Below are positions 46,465 to 57,850 of a stretch of 64,000 bases of DNA, piece after piece. Position numbers and translations under genes: made by a program. Location of the stretch: the NCBI GenBank assembly GCA_035578905.1, contig JAQJVL010000102.1, positions 62,001 through 126,000 of the forward strand, in the 5' to 3' direction. Numbering within the stretch: the first letter of the stretch is position 1; each line of letters begins with the position of its first letter. Under the pieces are notes generated by a model that saw nothing but the letters and a program-made list of their open reading frames with translations, made no database searches and had not been told where the DNA came from. Origin of the DNA: Stictocephala bisonia. Its lineage: Eukaryota; Arthropoda; Insecta; Hemiptera; Membracidae.

Positions 46465-47371
46465 CAGGCACGGATCCAGAGCAGTGAATTGGGGGGGGCG
46501 AACCGGCCGGGGGGTCTGGGGGTATGGAATACCCCAGTAAGGCGGGGGGTCCGGGGGTCCTCCCCTGGAAAATTTTTGCTATTTTAACGCCCTAGAAGTA
46601 TTGCTTTTAGCAGTTTGGGGGGTGTTTTTAGGGTTTAAATATAGAAGAATACATAAGTTCTGTAATCGAAAATAAGTTTGGCATAAATTTATTCCAACAG
46701 CTGATTAATGACACTAGTATAATAAACAATTAATTGTCAAATTGGTATTGCCATAGGTATTGCCATTGATAGTTCTTAGAACCCCTGGGGTAGTTTCCTG
46801 ATGTAATTTCAAAATAAATTGTAGAACTTCGAAATAGCATTTAAGTATATACATTTAATATCACAACTATTAAATAATAAAATGGATTCCATTGGAATGT
46901 TGTATTGTTAAAATTTTATGGAAACAGTTTAATGAGCAACAACTTAAACATAGTTTGGACATAGTTAAACATAGTTAACTGTGTAGAGTTACATTTAACA
47001 CATTCATTACACAACCATTAATATAATAACTCAACTATCAAATTAATGTCGTCTGTCAGTCAGTGTCTCGGCGTCTCGCCACTACGTCGGCGCTAGACAC
47101 GCAGTGTTGCCGGCGAAAATATATAGGCCTACCTACCAATTACCAACCGACGACTCGGAAATTCTCCTTTCTACAAACTCAGACTACACATCCGAATATT
47201 ATATATATACTGTAATATTATTAAGACGGTAACAATTACTAATGTTATTTTCATGACGGTAAATCAAATATTTTATTAACATTTTATTCTAAGCGTGTAG
47301 GTACATTTTTTGCTTTTTTCCGTTTGGGGGGGGCGATCGCCCCCATCGCCCCCCCCGTAAATCCGTGCCTG
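46465..47371. mobile_element. hAT-type non-autonomous element, 907 bp, with perfect 8 bp TSD
   Basis: Ends CAGGCACGGATCCA and, inverted, CAGGCACGGATTTA. GTCCAGTC flanks both sides (46457-46464 and 47372-47379). An 8 bp duplication and a CAG start are hAT hallmarks. Both ends are followed by long G runs (eight or more) and a GC-rich block (46490-46570) able to form G-quadruplexes; the interior is AT-rich and non-coding. The perfect duplication points to a fairly recent insertion. Confidence 0.92.
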
Positions 47372-47611
47372 GTCCAGTCCTTGATTTATCGTAGGTAAAA
47401 TTATTTTTAATGCTATCAGATTTGCAGGCTTAACTGTTAGAGCGAAATAACAAAAGCATAGTAATTCACTGATAGACGGGTCCTATTATTTGAAAAGTGT
47501 GATTACTAGTCTCACATATATTACATTACTTCAATGTGAATTCTGGGGAATCTTTCATTTGAAAAGAATATTTACTTTCGTTTGATTGTAACCTTAGTTC
47601 TTCCTGCTGTT

Positions 47612-47782
47612 TCACCTTGCCAGAAGGTCATCATGTTGAAGGCCTTCACCGGCATCTACGTCATCAGGACTGGTACCGCCAGTTTTTACTGTTTGCATAT
47701 TTATACTGTAAATGTTGTTAATTAGCCCTTTCAGTTCTGTAATTATTTGGTGAAGGACATTTAATTTTAATTCTTTTAACAA
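47612..47782 (-). CDS. Candidate coding segment, minus strand, 56 codons
   Basis: Open from TTG at 47782 to TGA at 47612. It starts LLKELKLNVLHQIITELKGL (heptad-like, coiled-coil character) and ends TSPDDVDAGEGLQHDDLLAR, acidic and strongly protein-like. It is below usual ORF length cut-offs. It could be the C-terminus of a transposon protein (a gag-like coiled coil) or a host exon. It overlaps the plus-strand candidate exon 47624-47721; at most one is likely real, and this frame has the better composition. Confidence 0.33.
   Translation of the reverse strand: MLKELKLNVLHQIITELKGLINNIYSINMQTVKTGGTSPDDVDAGEGLQHDDLLAR
47624..47721 (+). CDS. Candidate last exon, plus strand
   Basis: A strong acceptor (TTCTTCCTGCTGTTTCACC then TTGCCAG) ends at 47623. 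In phase 1 the exon reads GHHVEGLHRHLRHQDWYRQF and stops at TAA 47721; AATAAA at about 47884 could serve as a polyadenylation signal. The phase matches the donor of the signal-peptide exon at 36267-36306, which would give a His-rich secreted peptide of about 45 residues if joined directly. Against it: the opposite strand has a longer, more protein-like frame across the same bases. Confidence 0.22.
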
Positions 47783-47963
47783 TTAAATTAAATGATTATA
47801 TTTCTTTATTGGTTTTAGTATCAGTTTTATTTTATTTGTGACGCTAAACAAACTTTCATTCTAATGGTATTAATTGAAAGCTAAATAAATGCCCTTGACC
47901 AACTCTTCATTTTATTTTGGCATCTAATTTTATGTTTGAATAGTTGTTACACCGATGGTTTGC

Positions 47964-48480
47964 AGTGGTGTAGTGGAACGGGAACGGCGTTCCCCCACTA
48001 GTTTTCAGCAAATGAAAAAAAGGTTTGCTAAATATTAATTTGATATAAGATGATTGATGTTAGTAATGAAACGATACTTTACAAATATTTGAAAACTAGT
48101 TTGATGTTGATCTTCAATAATAATATTAATGTGCAATCTGATTCCAAAGATAACCTCCTTTGTATTTGAGACCATCTACAGAGACCGGCAATAACGAAAA
48201 AGAATGCAATTCGCTTCTTTCAGAAAAATTCAAGTACTTGAAAGCAAGAATTGCCTCCTAAACAATCCGTTAGATACGGCGAAAAAAATAGAAGAGCTCT
48301 GTGCAAGATTGAGTTTGATTTCAAACAAAATTAAAAACATCTTCAGCGATTATTTGGAAAACAGCACGGTCATTCCAAAGTACTTAAATCCACTAATAAA
48401 TTGTTCCAAGCTCATTCCTTGCAGTTCATCAGAGTGAGCGGGGGTTTAGTCATATAAACATAGTAATATTGCCAACTAGT
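47964..48480 (+). pseudogene. hAT transposase C-terminal remnant
   Basis: A hAT-like terminus CAGTGGTGTAGTGGAACGGG lies at 47964. The transposase frame 48204-48437 ends PLINCSKLIPCSSSE, and a single missing base then separates it from ERGFSHINIVI on the plus strand. SSxECERGFSxxN is the signature of the hAT C-terminal dimerisation domain. The coding sequence stops where the DDE-element copy begins (48486). Only the C-terminal part is present; the RNase H-like core is absent. Confidence 0.72.
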
Positions 48481-48485
48481 GTAAA

Positions 48486-48960
48486 CCGCACCAAAATAGT
48501 CCGATGACATTTTAGGCGGTGATGCCATATCGTTTTTGATAACAACCCAACCACATGTTTCATCTACGACAAGTATGCATATGTTCAATGCTGTCAATTT
48601 AATTGGCATTTTGTTAACAAACCAACTGTATTATACTAATTAAAGTACTCTAAAAGGTAGTGGTAAACTTAACATGTGTTAATCTTATAAATTTGTACAG
48701 CATTATATTAATTTATTATCGCTCTATTAAATGTCGTTTATCAAGTGAAATAGCTGTTTTATTTGTAATTGTAACACTAAATATACATAACCAAGACATG
48801 CACACTTGTTTACAATACTAAATGATGTTATTTGTTTGCTGCAGCAGATTTTTAGACACATCATTCATATTTTCAATGAATTTATATTTGACACCATTAC
48901 TGGGCAAGAAGTGAGGAGTGGGGGGCTTCACTTGCAACAGCTAAAAGCCACTATAATCAA
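48486..48960. mobile_element. DDE-element deletion derivative, copy 1
   Basis: A 475 bp element starting CCGCACCAAA then TAGTCCGATGACATTTTAGG. Its left part matches 48961-49032 plus 59454-59720 and its right part matches about 62090-62260, so it is the transposase-bearing element with its middle removed. It directly abuts copy 2. Its uninterrupted AACCACATGTTTCATC shows the pre-insertion state of the hAT target in copy 2. Confidence 0.72.
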
Positions 48961-50824
48961 CCGCACCAAAGTAGTCCGATGACATTTTAGGCGTTGTTGC
49001 CATATCGTTTTTGAGAACTACCCAACCACGTGCAGGGCCGCCCAGAGGGGGGGGGGCAAAACGGGCAAATTGCCCCGGGGCCACACAGACTTAGTTCACA
49101 GGGGGGCCACATTTCATGCAACAAAAAAGAAAATACTTAATAATCTACTAGATAAGAAACGATTCAAGCCTGTATCAAAATATCAAAAGTGATATTAGGC
49201 CAGATAAGTCTTCCAGTTTTAGTTTTAAAACGTTTAAACTAAACCATTGGTTTTATAGCAACCAGGGAGCCTTTTGGAGCAAGTTGTACATTGGTCTTTG
49301 GAGTTTATCAGCGGTCGAAATAGTGGTGTGACAGCATACGCTCTGATTTGTGTGTGACTGCAACTGTACCCCTCGCCAGTTGTCTTTTTTGCGAACAAGT
49401 GTAAAGTCATGTAGCTTGTGAACACACCAAAATTCCAGTTTGTGTACATATAAAAATATACTTGAGTAGTGTAGACAGTGGGCCACCTCAATGAGATGTC
49501 CTGTTTTCGTACACTATTTATATAAAACATTTCAAAAGACCCACTAACTTTACATTTGTATTACTCAAAACTCCGTTTTTGGACGTGTTTAATACAAGGT
49601 GGACATGAACGTTTCTGTATGTTTTATTTTTTGACTTTAATTTCAAAAGTATATACTACTTCAAACAAAATTGTTATACTTGTCCTAAATTCAACTCTAT
49701 CTTGGCTTTTAGTGGTAGGAAAATCAATCGCTTGATCACGTTATTATCCTTACAAAACCATTAGTTATGATATATTACTATTATAAACTTAAGATAATAC
49801 AGCAATTGCGAATTGATTTGTATTTGTAGTGGTTTGTTGATTAAGCTTTTATCCTTATTTTGTATTTTTTCACAAATTCTGTTTATGTAGATAAATAATC
49901 TTGATTTAGTGTTTCTAAAATCTCTTGACTCAACGTAGCAAAATAATAGATCTATATAATGTGAAAACGAGTGATCAGTAACCTGCGGCCTAAAGTATGC
50001 AAATTAATAAATTGTAATTAAAAAAGTGGAAGCCTAAGAACAACAAAATTAAATAAGCAAACAAAATTACATTAAAAACATTTTAAATCTGTCATTTTAA
50101 AAAGGTCGAAAAGTCTTTATGAGAAAAGGTTCTTACAAACTTGGTTTCAAAGCTGGTAGTAGGCGGCGGCACTCCGTTCGAATGTGGTAACATTGCACTC
50201 TTTCGCGGCACTGATCAGCTAATTTTTCAATATATGCACTAAATTTAAGAAATAGTAGTCGTATTTCAGTAATAACTGTGTTTTGCACCCAAAACACCCG
50301 CAGGCCAAATATATAATGTTGTAACAACGTGGCTGGAAGAGTTCAATTAATTGTCATGAAGGGTAGATCGGGGACATCGTCAATCATTAGGCTGTTTGTT
50401 TACTGTCGTTCAGTAAAGAAATATTTTGTTATTGTTGTATTTTATAGAGTGATATTTCTGTAATGCGTTCTTTTAGATTTCCTAGTAAACTACCATAATT
50501 ATCAATTAATTTAATTGGCTACGATTCATATTCCATTTAAAGGTTTTGAGAGAACAAAAAGCTAAAGTTTAGGCCCAGTAATTTATGGTTTATTGAAATC
50601 AATTAAAATAGACTATAAATGTTTCAATATAGTATTGTAATATACTGCAAAGTAAATTATATATTTTTACAGTATAAAAAGAATAAATTAACGATGAAAC
50701 CACTAAATTACAGTAGATTTCTAGGTACTTAAATCTGGTAAATATGCATACAACAACATCACCGCTCGCTTACCGGATGTGGAACAATATGTATGTTTTT
50801 GAAATTTGTTAATGATGGAGTATC

Positions 50825-51342
50825 ATATGAGGGAGACAAAGGTAGTTGGACATTTGCCATCATTACGTGAAAATTACCAATCACGACGTTTCGATTTGGT
50901 AAACCCAAACCTTTTTCAAGTGCTAAAAACTAAATTACATCTACACAAACATGTTATAAAACTACGTTCTTAAACTAATAAACTTATCTACTTTAATAAT
51001 TATCTACATTTTTACCTAGATCCTAGAATGGGGTACAACAAAATCAACTTATACTAAATATAAAATGTTAACAGGGTTAAATTAATACAACCAATTAGGC
51101 GCTGTCAAGGTATATCAACAAAAAATGTTAAAACACAATTAAAATTAATATTCAAATCAGACTGATATAAGATTACATTAACTAATCATAAATATATGGT
51201 ACCTGAAAAACACTATTGATTTAAAATAACATTCAACATGCACAAAAAAAACACCAAATCGAAACGTATGATATACCAAAATGATTGGTAATTTTCACGT
51301 AATGATGGCAAATGTCCAACTACCTTTGTCTCCCCCTAATAT
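50825..51342. mobile_element. MITE with about 80 bp terminal inverted repeats
   Basis: GGGAGACAAAGGTAGTTGGA at 50831 is mirrored at about 51313-51333, the complementarity continuing through CATTTGCCATCATTACGTGA and CGTTTCGATTTGGT. The roughly 360 bp interior is AT-rich. Superfamily not assigned; the target duplication is unclear. It lies within the DNA interrupting the outer hAT element. Confidence 0.72.
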
Positions 51343-51344
51343 GT

Positions 51345-53099
51345 ATGTATTATCATTGATTTTACTATATAAAGAAATACTCCATCCATATGGGAGAGTT
51401 ATGGCGAGGCCCCAAAACTGTTTTGAGGCCCCACGCTGCGCTGCGCATAGCCCTATTTCCTCTCTCTCTCGCACGCTCTTCCGTCTCTGTCTCACTTCCC
51501 TCCTCTTAACCCGCTCTCCCATTCTCCAGACAGCCGCCCCGCCCTCTCCTTCCTCAGGTCCCACACACAAACAACGTCCTGCTTAGATAATTGTTTACGT
51601 TATTCCATATTGCCAACGTTTATCCGGGTTCTCTGTTTTTATATTTGCTTGCATCTCTTTCGAATAATAAAGAATACTGTGTTGATACGAGTAAAACTCA
51701 GTGTGACATTCATATTGAATAAAGAAATATTTATAACTGAACAAATTAAAACACCATATTGATTTATATGATTAACACACCGTTTATTTGTAAATAGACA
51801 CACTTGAATAGACCGCTAACTTATCGGCAATGCTGGCGATAATTACTGCTGATTTAAGTAAACATTTTCATATTATTTAGCCCATATGAAAAATCTTTAT
51901 TTATTGCATTTTAACCATCGATTAGGTGATTAAATCGACTGTTGTACTCAATCATTAATTTTTTCATATTCGGTAATTGATTAAAAAATTATTTGTTTTC
52001 AAATCCAATCAATGACTCCCATTTCAATTATGAAATTAATCTGCAAATGTTCCAGGAATATATAATATAGTGAAATATAAAAAAATGTGACATTATTTAT
52101 TTCTTTGACAAAATAGATAGAAAAAAAATAGAAATAGGCCTATGATATTTATATAGAATAATACTGGGCAAAATATAAAACCCAGGTGAGATTCAAATTT
52201 CATGATAGGGTTAGAAAAAATCATAACAAACCACTAATTTACTTCTATACAAGATAAAAATAGCTTTCATCTTATGGCCTGATTCAGATAATCTATGTAA
52301 AGGCATTTAATTTAAAATAGCATTATTTTTCATTTTATTATAAACGTCTGTTTTACTATTACTGTCTGTAACATTAACATATTATTTGGTTCCAAGTAAT
52401 TGCATGATTGTTTGTAAAATATTTCATTGTTTGGTGAATGGTCAGTTTTTATTTTTTTCGGAATCATGAAGAGTTGTGACTTCATGTGTGACAGAGTGTG
52501 TGTGTGAGTTGTGAGTTAGGATATATTATCGTGATAGAATATAACTAGACTACTGATTATTTAGATTAAATTTTCATTATTTTAATCAGGTTGAAATTAT
52601 TGTAAATTTTGTTTATGTCCCACTTTCAAAAATTCCGTTCTATAACATTGATTGGATCAGACCATTGTAAAAAGTATGTCTAAGGCGAATATAATTAAAG
52701 TTATCATATCTGTTTTTCATACACGTTTCTATTATTTTACTAGATGTGAAAGTATGGATAAACTGCAATTTATTTATATTTTAAATTTCTCTGGTAAAGA
52801 CACTCTGGAATTACACTGGTAAAATTTCACAAGTAGCGTGACCAGCAATAACATAAGAAGTAACTAATTTTAAGTAACTACAGAGTCTAAATAATAACAA
52901 AATAAACTAAAGCCGCACTCTGTGGCGTTTTTAATTATAAGAGAACAATTTATTAAAAATACTACAATAATATTATACAATGTAATATTGACAAGAAGCT
53001 TTAATTACTTGATATAAAATGAATAATGATTTCAATAATATAAAGGTTAATTCTAGTATTAAATGTAAACTATATGACAGATGATAAGTTAATGAATAA
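51345..53099. other. Interrupting DNA inside the outer hAT element
   Basis: The segment from 51345 to about 51560 resembles, in inverted orientation, 57580-57850 (both with CATTGATTTTACTATA and a CT/GA-rich block), which may be the two ends of a further element. The overlapping 91 and 101 codon frames at 51281-51586 follow the pyrimidine-rich block and are not considered genes. The rest is AT-rich; 52900-53100 may be decayed LINE. Confidence 0.4.
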
Positions 53100-56000
53100 T
53101 TAAACTGTTATAAATTATTTCTGATACTACTAATAACGCATCCTCAGTTGACTTTCCTTTGATAAAACCGAATTGACGTAGATTAAGAAAATTTAACTGA
53201 GATAATGGAGTCTTTTAATCATTGTTTTTTTTTTTCCAGAAACCTTAGAGAATACAGATAACAAGCTGATTGGTCTTATGTTATCTAATTTTAAAGAGTT
53301 ATTGTCCTTCAAAATAGGTACCACTGAACTTATCTTCAGACTCGCAGGAAAAATGCCTTTGATAAAACTACTGTTTATTAAGTGAACTTAAACTGGTGCA
53401 ATCTCATCAATTTTTCAGTAATGTACATTAATTTGGTCAGAGCCAGTTAATTTTTAATTTTTTAAAAGCTTAACAATACTCTTAATTTCATCTAAATCTG
53501 TTGGAATTATAAAGAAAGAATATTGATAGTCAGGCCCGCCCAGAGACTTTTGGTGGCCCCGGGGCAAAGTTTACCATGTGGCCCCTTCCTTCACTTCAAA
53601 ATATTTACTCTGATTGTCAAATATACTATAAATGATATTTTATGTTTAGCACATTCTACAATATTCTTACCATCTCTTTCGTTAGATTACTATTGTAATT
53701 AAGATTCTTGTTCATGGACGTTTTCTCAGGGCTAGCTGCGAAGCTCCGGTAAGTTTTTCTCTAACTATCATATACTTTTTAAACATTTCCTTAAGTATTA
53801 CCGCTACAATAACATCAATCTCTTATAGCAAAACTGCTATTCTTTAATATTTAATAAATAATAACGAACCAAGCAATGCCACAGTCAGTTGCATAGTTGG
53901 GTGCAGCAGCTCTTCGATTGCCAGTTGAGGAGCCATCCTCGCCAATGATATTAGCTGTGGGTGAGGGAGGGAGGGGCCAATAAATTTGTATAGGCCACTT
54001 GGCTTCGCTAGCTAAAGAGCAATTTTATACTGAGAGTGGCCGAATGTTTAGGAAGTAAAATAATTTGGCGAGCGCGAACATCTAGTGCTTTAAAAACAGC
54101 TTATTTATGTTGGACATTAAAACATCTAGTTTATACTCGTGATTTTAGTTTGTCTTTGTGCTAAACTTTATAAAACTATTCAATTTTTATTTCACAGGCA
54201 TAAAAGTCATTTTGTACTAACTCAATTTTCTCAGCATAAAACACAGTAAAATTTATGTCTGTCAAATTGGACACTACATCGTTGATGTACACCACAGTGT
54301 ACACGTCCGTACAGTGACAGTGGTATTGACACACCCATTCACGAACAGTGGTATTGACCCTCCCGCTCAACAATACACGTACAGTGGTTCAATCTTAGTT
54401 AATTTCACTTATCACGTAATAAACAATAAATAAATACTGAATTAATGATTGTCAAAAATATAAATGGCTTACTCGTTCGTCAGTGACAGTAAACAATTAT
54501 GAAAACTATTTTGATTGGTCGTAGATTTGTTATGTTAATGAATGACAACTTTAATCAATTATGCTATTTGTTTGGGAAAACTCGTACGTGGGCATAAATG
54601 GTTTTTAATCAATAGCTACTCTACTGAGTATGTTGAGAATACACCCCTGTTCCTGTTACAGTTTCAGGGTAAATTAAACCAGACAATAAAAGTTACAACA
54701 AGTTAAATGTCACAAAATAAATATCATTCAAAAGGAGTTGTATAAATCTTAACAATGATGAAGATGTTTTATCTATTAACGGTGTACTTAAGAGCTTCTC
54801 TTTTCATTAAGACCTATGTCATAATATTTTTGTAAAATGTCTTTACGAACAACCATGTTATAATAACTAGTAAATTTAAAATGTCAAAGGAAACATTACA
54901 GTAGAGAGAAAGTAAAAAAATTGCATGTACAGTAAACTCTGGTTAACCAGTTAAATATGATGGAAGGTGAATCCGGATAGTACAGAAAGTTACAAAATTA
55001 TAATTTTTAGACAAGATTATGCCACGCAATTCCTCCCGCGATAGCGTAGGGCAAGTTGAATGTAATGCATCATACACACATATTGTTGCACATCCGGTAA
55101 GCGAGCGGTGATGTTGTATGCATATTTACCAGATTTAAGTACCTAGAAATGTACTGTAATTTAGTGGTTTTATCGTTAATTTATTCTTTTTATACTGTAA
55201 AAATATATAATTTACTTTGCAGTATATTACAATATTATATTGAAACATTTATAGCCTATTTTTATTGATTTCAATAAAACGTTACCATAAATTACTGGGC
55301 CTAAACTTTAGCTTTTTGTTCTCTCAAAATCTGGAAATGGAATATGAATCATAGCAAATTAAATTAATTGATAGTTATAGTAGTTTAGTAGGAAATCCAA
55401 AAGAACGCATTAAATTACAGAAATATCACTCTATAAAATACAACAATAACAAAATATTTCTTTACTAGACGACAATAAACAAACAGACTAATGATTGACG
55501 ATGTCCCCGATCTACCCTTCATGACAATTAATTGAACTCTTCCAGCCACGTTGTTACAACATTGTATATTTTGCCTGCGGGCTTTTTGGGTGCAAAACAC
55601 AGTTACTACTGAAATACGACTACTATTTATTAAATTTAGTGCATATATTGAAAAATTGCACTAAATTACTGCAAAGAGGAAAGAGTGCAACGTTACCACG
55701 TTCGAACGGAGTGCCGCCGCCTACTGCCAGCTTTGAAACCAAGTTTGTAAGAACCTTTTCTCATAAAGACTTTTCGATCTTTTTAAAATGTGTTTACTTT
55801 AATTTTGTTTGCTTATTTAATTGTGTTATTCTTAGGCTTCCACTTTTTTATTACAATTTATTAATTTGCATACTTAGGCAGCAGGTTACTGATCATTCGT
55901 TTTCAAGTTGTATAGATCTATTATTTTGCTACGATGAGTCAAGGGATTTTCGAAATACTAAATCAAGTCTTAGATTGTTTATCTACATAAACAGAATTTG

Positions 56001-57200
56001 TGAAAAAATACAAAATAAGGATGAAAGCTGAATCAACAAATCACTACAAATACAAATCAATTCGAAATTGCTGTATTATCTTAAGTTTATAATAATAATA
56101 TATCATAACTAATGGTTTTGTAAGGATAATAACGTGACCAAGCGATTGATTTTCCTACCACTAAAAGCCAAGATAGAGTTGAATTTAGGACAAGTATAAC
56201 AATTTTGTTTGAAGTAGTATATACTTTTGAAATTAAAGTTAAAAAATAAAACATACTCGTACAGAAACGTTCTTGTCCACCTTGTATTAAACACGTCCAA
56301 AAACGGAGTTTTGAGTAATACCAATGTAAAGTTAGTGGGTCTTTTGATATGTTTTATATAAATAGTGTACGAAAACAGGACATCTCATAGAGGTGGCCCA
56401 CTGTCCACACCACTCAAGTATATTTATATGTTCGCAAACTGGATTTCATATTTTGGTGTGTTCACAAGCTGCATGACTTTACACTTGTTCGCAAACAAGA
56501 CAACTGGCGAGGGGTACAGTTGCAGTCACACACCAACCAGCGCGTATGCTGTCACACCACTATGTCGACCGCTGACAAACTTCAAACACCAGTGTACAAC
56601 TTGCTGCAAAAGGCTCCCTGGTTGCTATAAAACAAATGGTTTAGTTTAAACGTTTTAAAACTAAAACTGGAAGACTTATCTGGCCTAATATCACTTTTGA
56701 TATTTTGATACAGGCCTGAATCGTTTCTTATCTAGTAGATTATTAAGTATTTTCTTTTTTGTTGCATGGAATGTGGCCCCCCCTGTGAACTAAGTCTGTG
56801 TGGCCCCGGGGCAATTTGCCCCTTTTGCCCCCCCCTCTGGGCGGCCCTGTTGATAGTAAGAACGTAAAGGTGGAAGAGTATTGGAATGTACAACGTCTGG
56901 ACGGCTAGACTGGATTGCGATAAGGTGATTGTTTATCTTATCAATGACGGAAGGCTCACGCATAACTTCGCCATTTGGCAATTCAATTAGCTCAACTATT
57001 TCTTTGAAAAACCACTTGTTAAGTTATTTATTACCTTCCACTGCTCAGATACATCACCTTAACAGTTTTCCAATGATGTTGAATAATAATTTTTTTTGTA
57101 AAATTGATCACATTATTTAATTGACTAGTATATTTTGCAAAATAATTTTGAAAAACTCTTTCATATGGTCTTCTCGTAGAAATTTTATATAATTTTTACG
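53100..57200 (-). pseudogene. LINE reverse transcriptase, split by the inner hAT element
   Basis: The minus strand reads, from 57000 downward, FFKEIVELIELPNGEVMREP and SVIDKINNHLIAIQ. After the hAT insertion it resumes at about 53520 with IPTDLDEIKSIVKLL, INSSFIKGIFPASLKISSVV, PILKDNNSLKLDNIRPISLL and SVFSKV (RT fingers), and near 53170 QFGFIKGKSTEDALLVVSEI. RT motifs A to C are lost or decayed beyond 53100. Both halves lie in the correct order on one strand, so this is one copy. Multiple stops. Confidence 0.8.
53531..56849. mobile_element. Inner hAT-type element, 3,319 bp, complete with perfect 8 bp TSD
   Basis: Ends CAGGCCCGCCCAGAG (53531) and CTCTGGGCGGCCCTG (56849), flanked by TTGATAGT on both sides (53523-53530, 56850-56857). 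It is an inverted copy of the outer element: 55075-56849 matches 49033-50795 and 53531-55070 matches 57850-59453. No transposase domain is recognisable. A decayed pogo-like end (CAGTAAACTCTGGTTAACC, 54934) is carried inside both copies. The insertion target is the minus-strand LINE. Confidence 0.92.
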
Positions 57201-57850
57201 TCTCAAATTTATGTAAAATGTTTGGTGTTATCCAGGGACTTAACAAAAAAAATTAGCCTTTAACAATTTAGAACTACCACCATTTTTCTTGCTACTTCTA
57301 AATATACAATTACTTAAAATATCAATAAACTTACAATACGCAGTATTTACATCATTTTAGATAATGCATAATGTTTTAACTAAACATCTGTAACATACTG
57401 TTATTTACATTGACAAAATAACAAAAATATGTCCTCTAACATTTTTCATATTCACAAACCCCTAAGGCCTAAATAAAAGATCGCGATTCCTTTCCGTGCA
57501 AGACAAACCACAGAACGGAATAATATCCCACTTTGACTCTCTATCAAGGCCAATCGGCGACAGTAGACAGTTCGACAGGTGGAGTGGCGACAGTGACTAG
57601 TACTTCGGACGCTCGTCTCATGGGAGAGGAGAGAGAGAGAGAATGGGGGAATGAGAGGGAGTGATTAGTTTCCTTTACTGCTAATTTCGGTTAACTGTTG
57701 TGTAACCGAACAGTCGAAACTGGAGGCAATTTCGACCTCTTTAACTTGATTGACGACAGGTTGCAGCACGGTCGCTCCCATATTCCGTGCCTCAAAATTT
57801 AACATTGGATGGAACTATCTTCTATGTATAGTAAAATCAATGGTATTATG
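57201..57850. other. Interrupting DNA, right part
   Basis: Possible 5' part of the LINE (to about 57400), then a GA-rich block (57610-57660, GAGAGAGAGAGAGAATGGGG) that mirrors the CT-rich block at 51450-51540. No gene. Confidence 0.4.

Noticed and set aside
51281..51586. 101 and 91 codon ORFs on opposite strands
   Set aside because: Driven by a CT/GA-rich block and the MITE arm; no domain.
53221..53290. Splice acceptor TTTTTTTTTCCAG and exon on the plus strand
   Set aside because: The segment is minus-strand LINE reverse transcriptase (IRPISLLSVFSK), so the pyrimidine run is incidental.
56365..56649. 94-codon ORF mirrored at 49234-49530
   Set aside because: Conserved between the two hAT copies only because the elements are copies; no recognised transposase motif and several frame differences.
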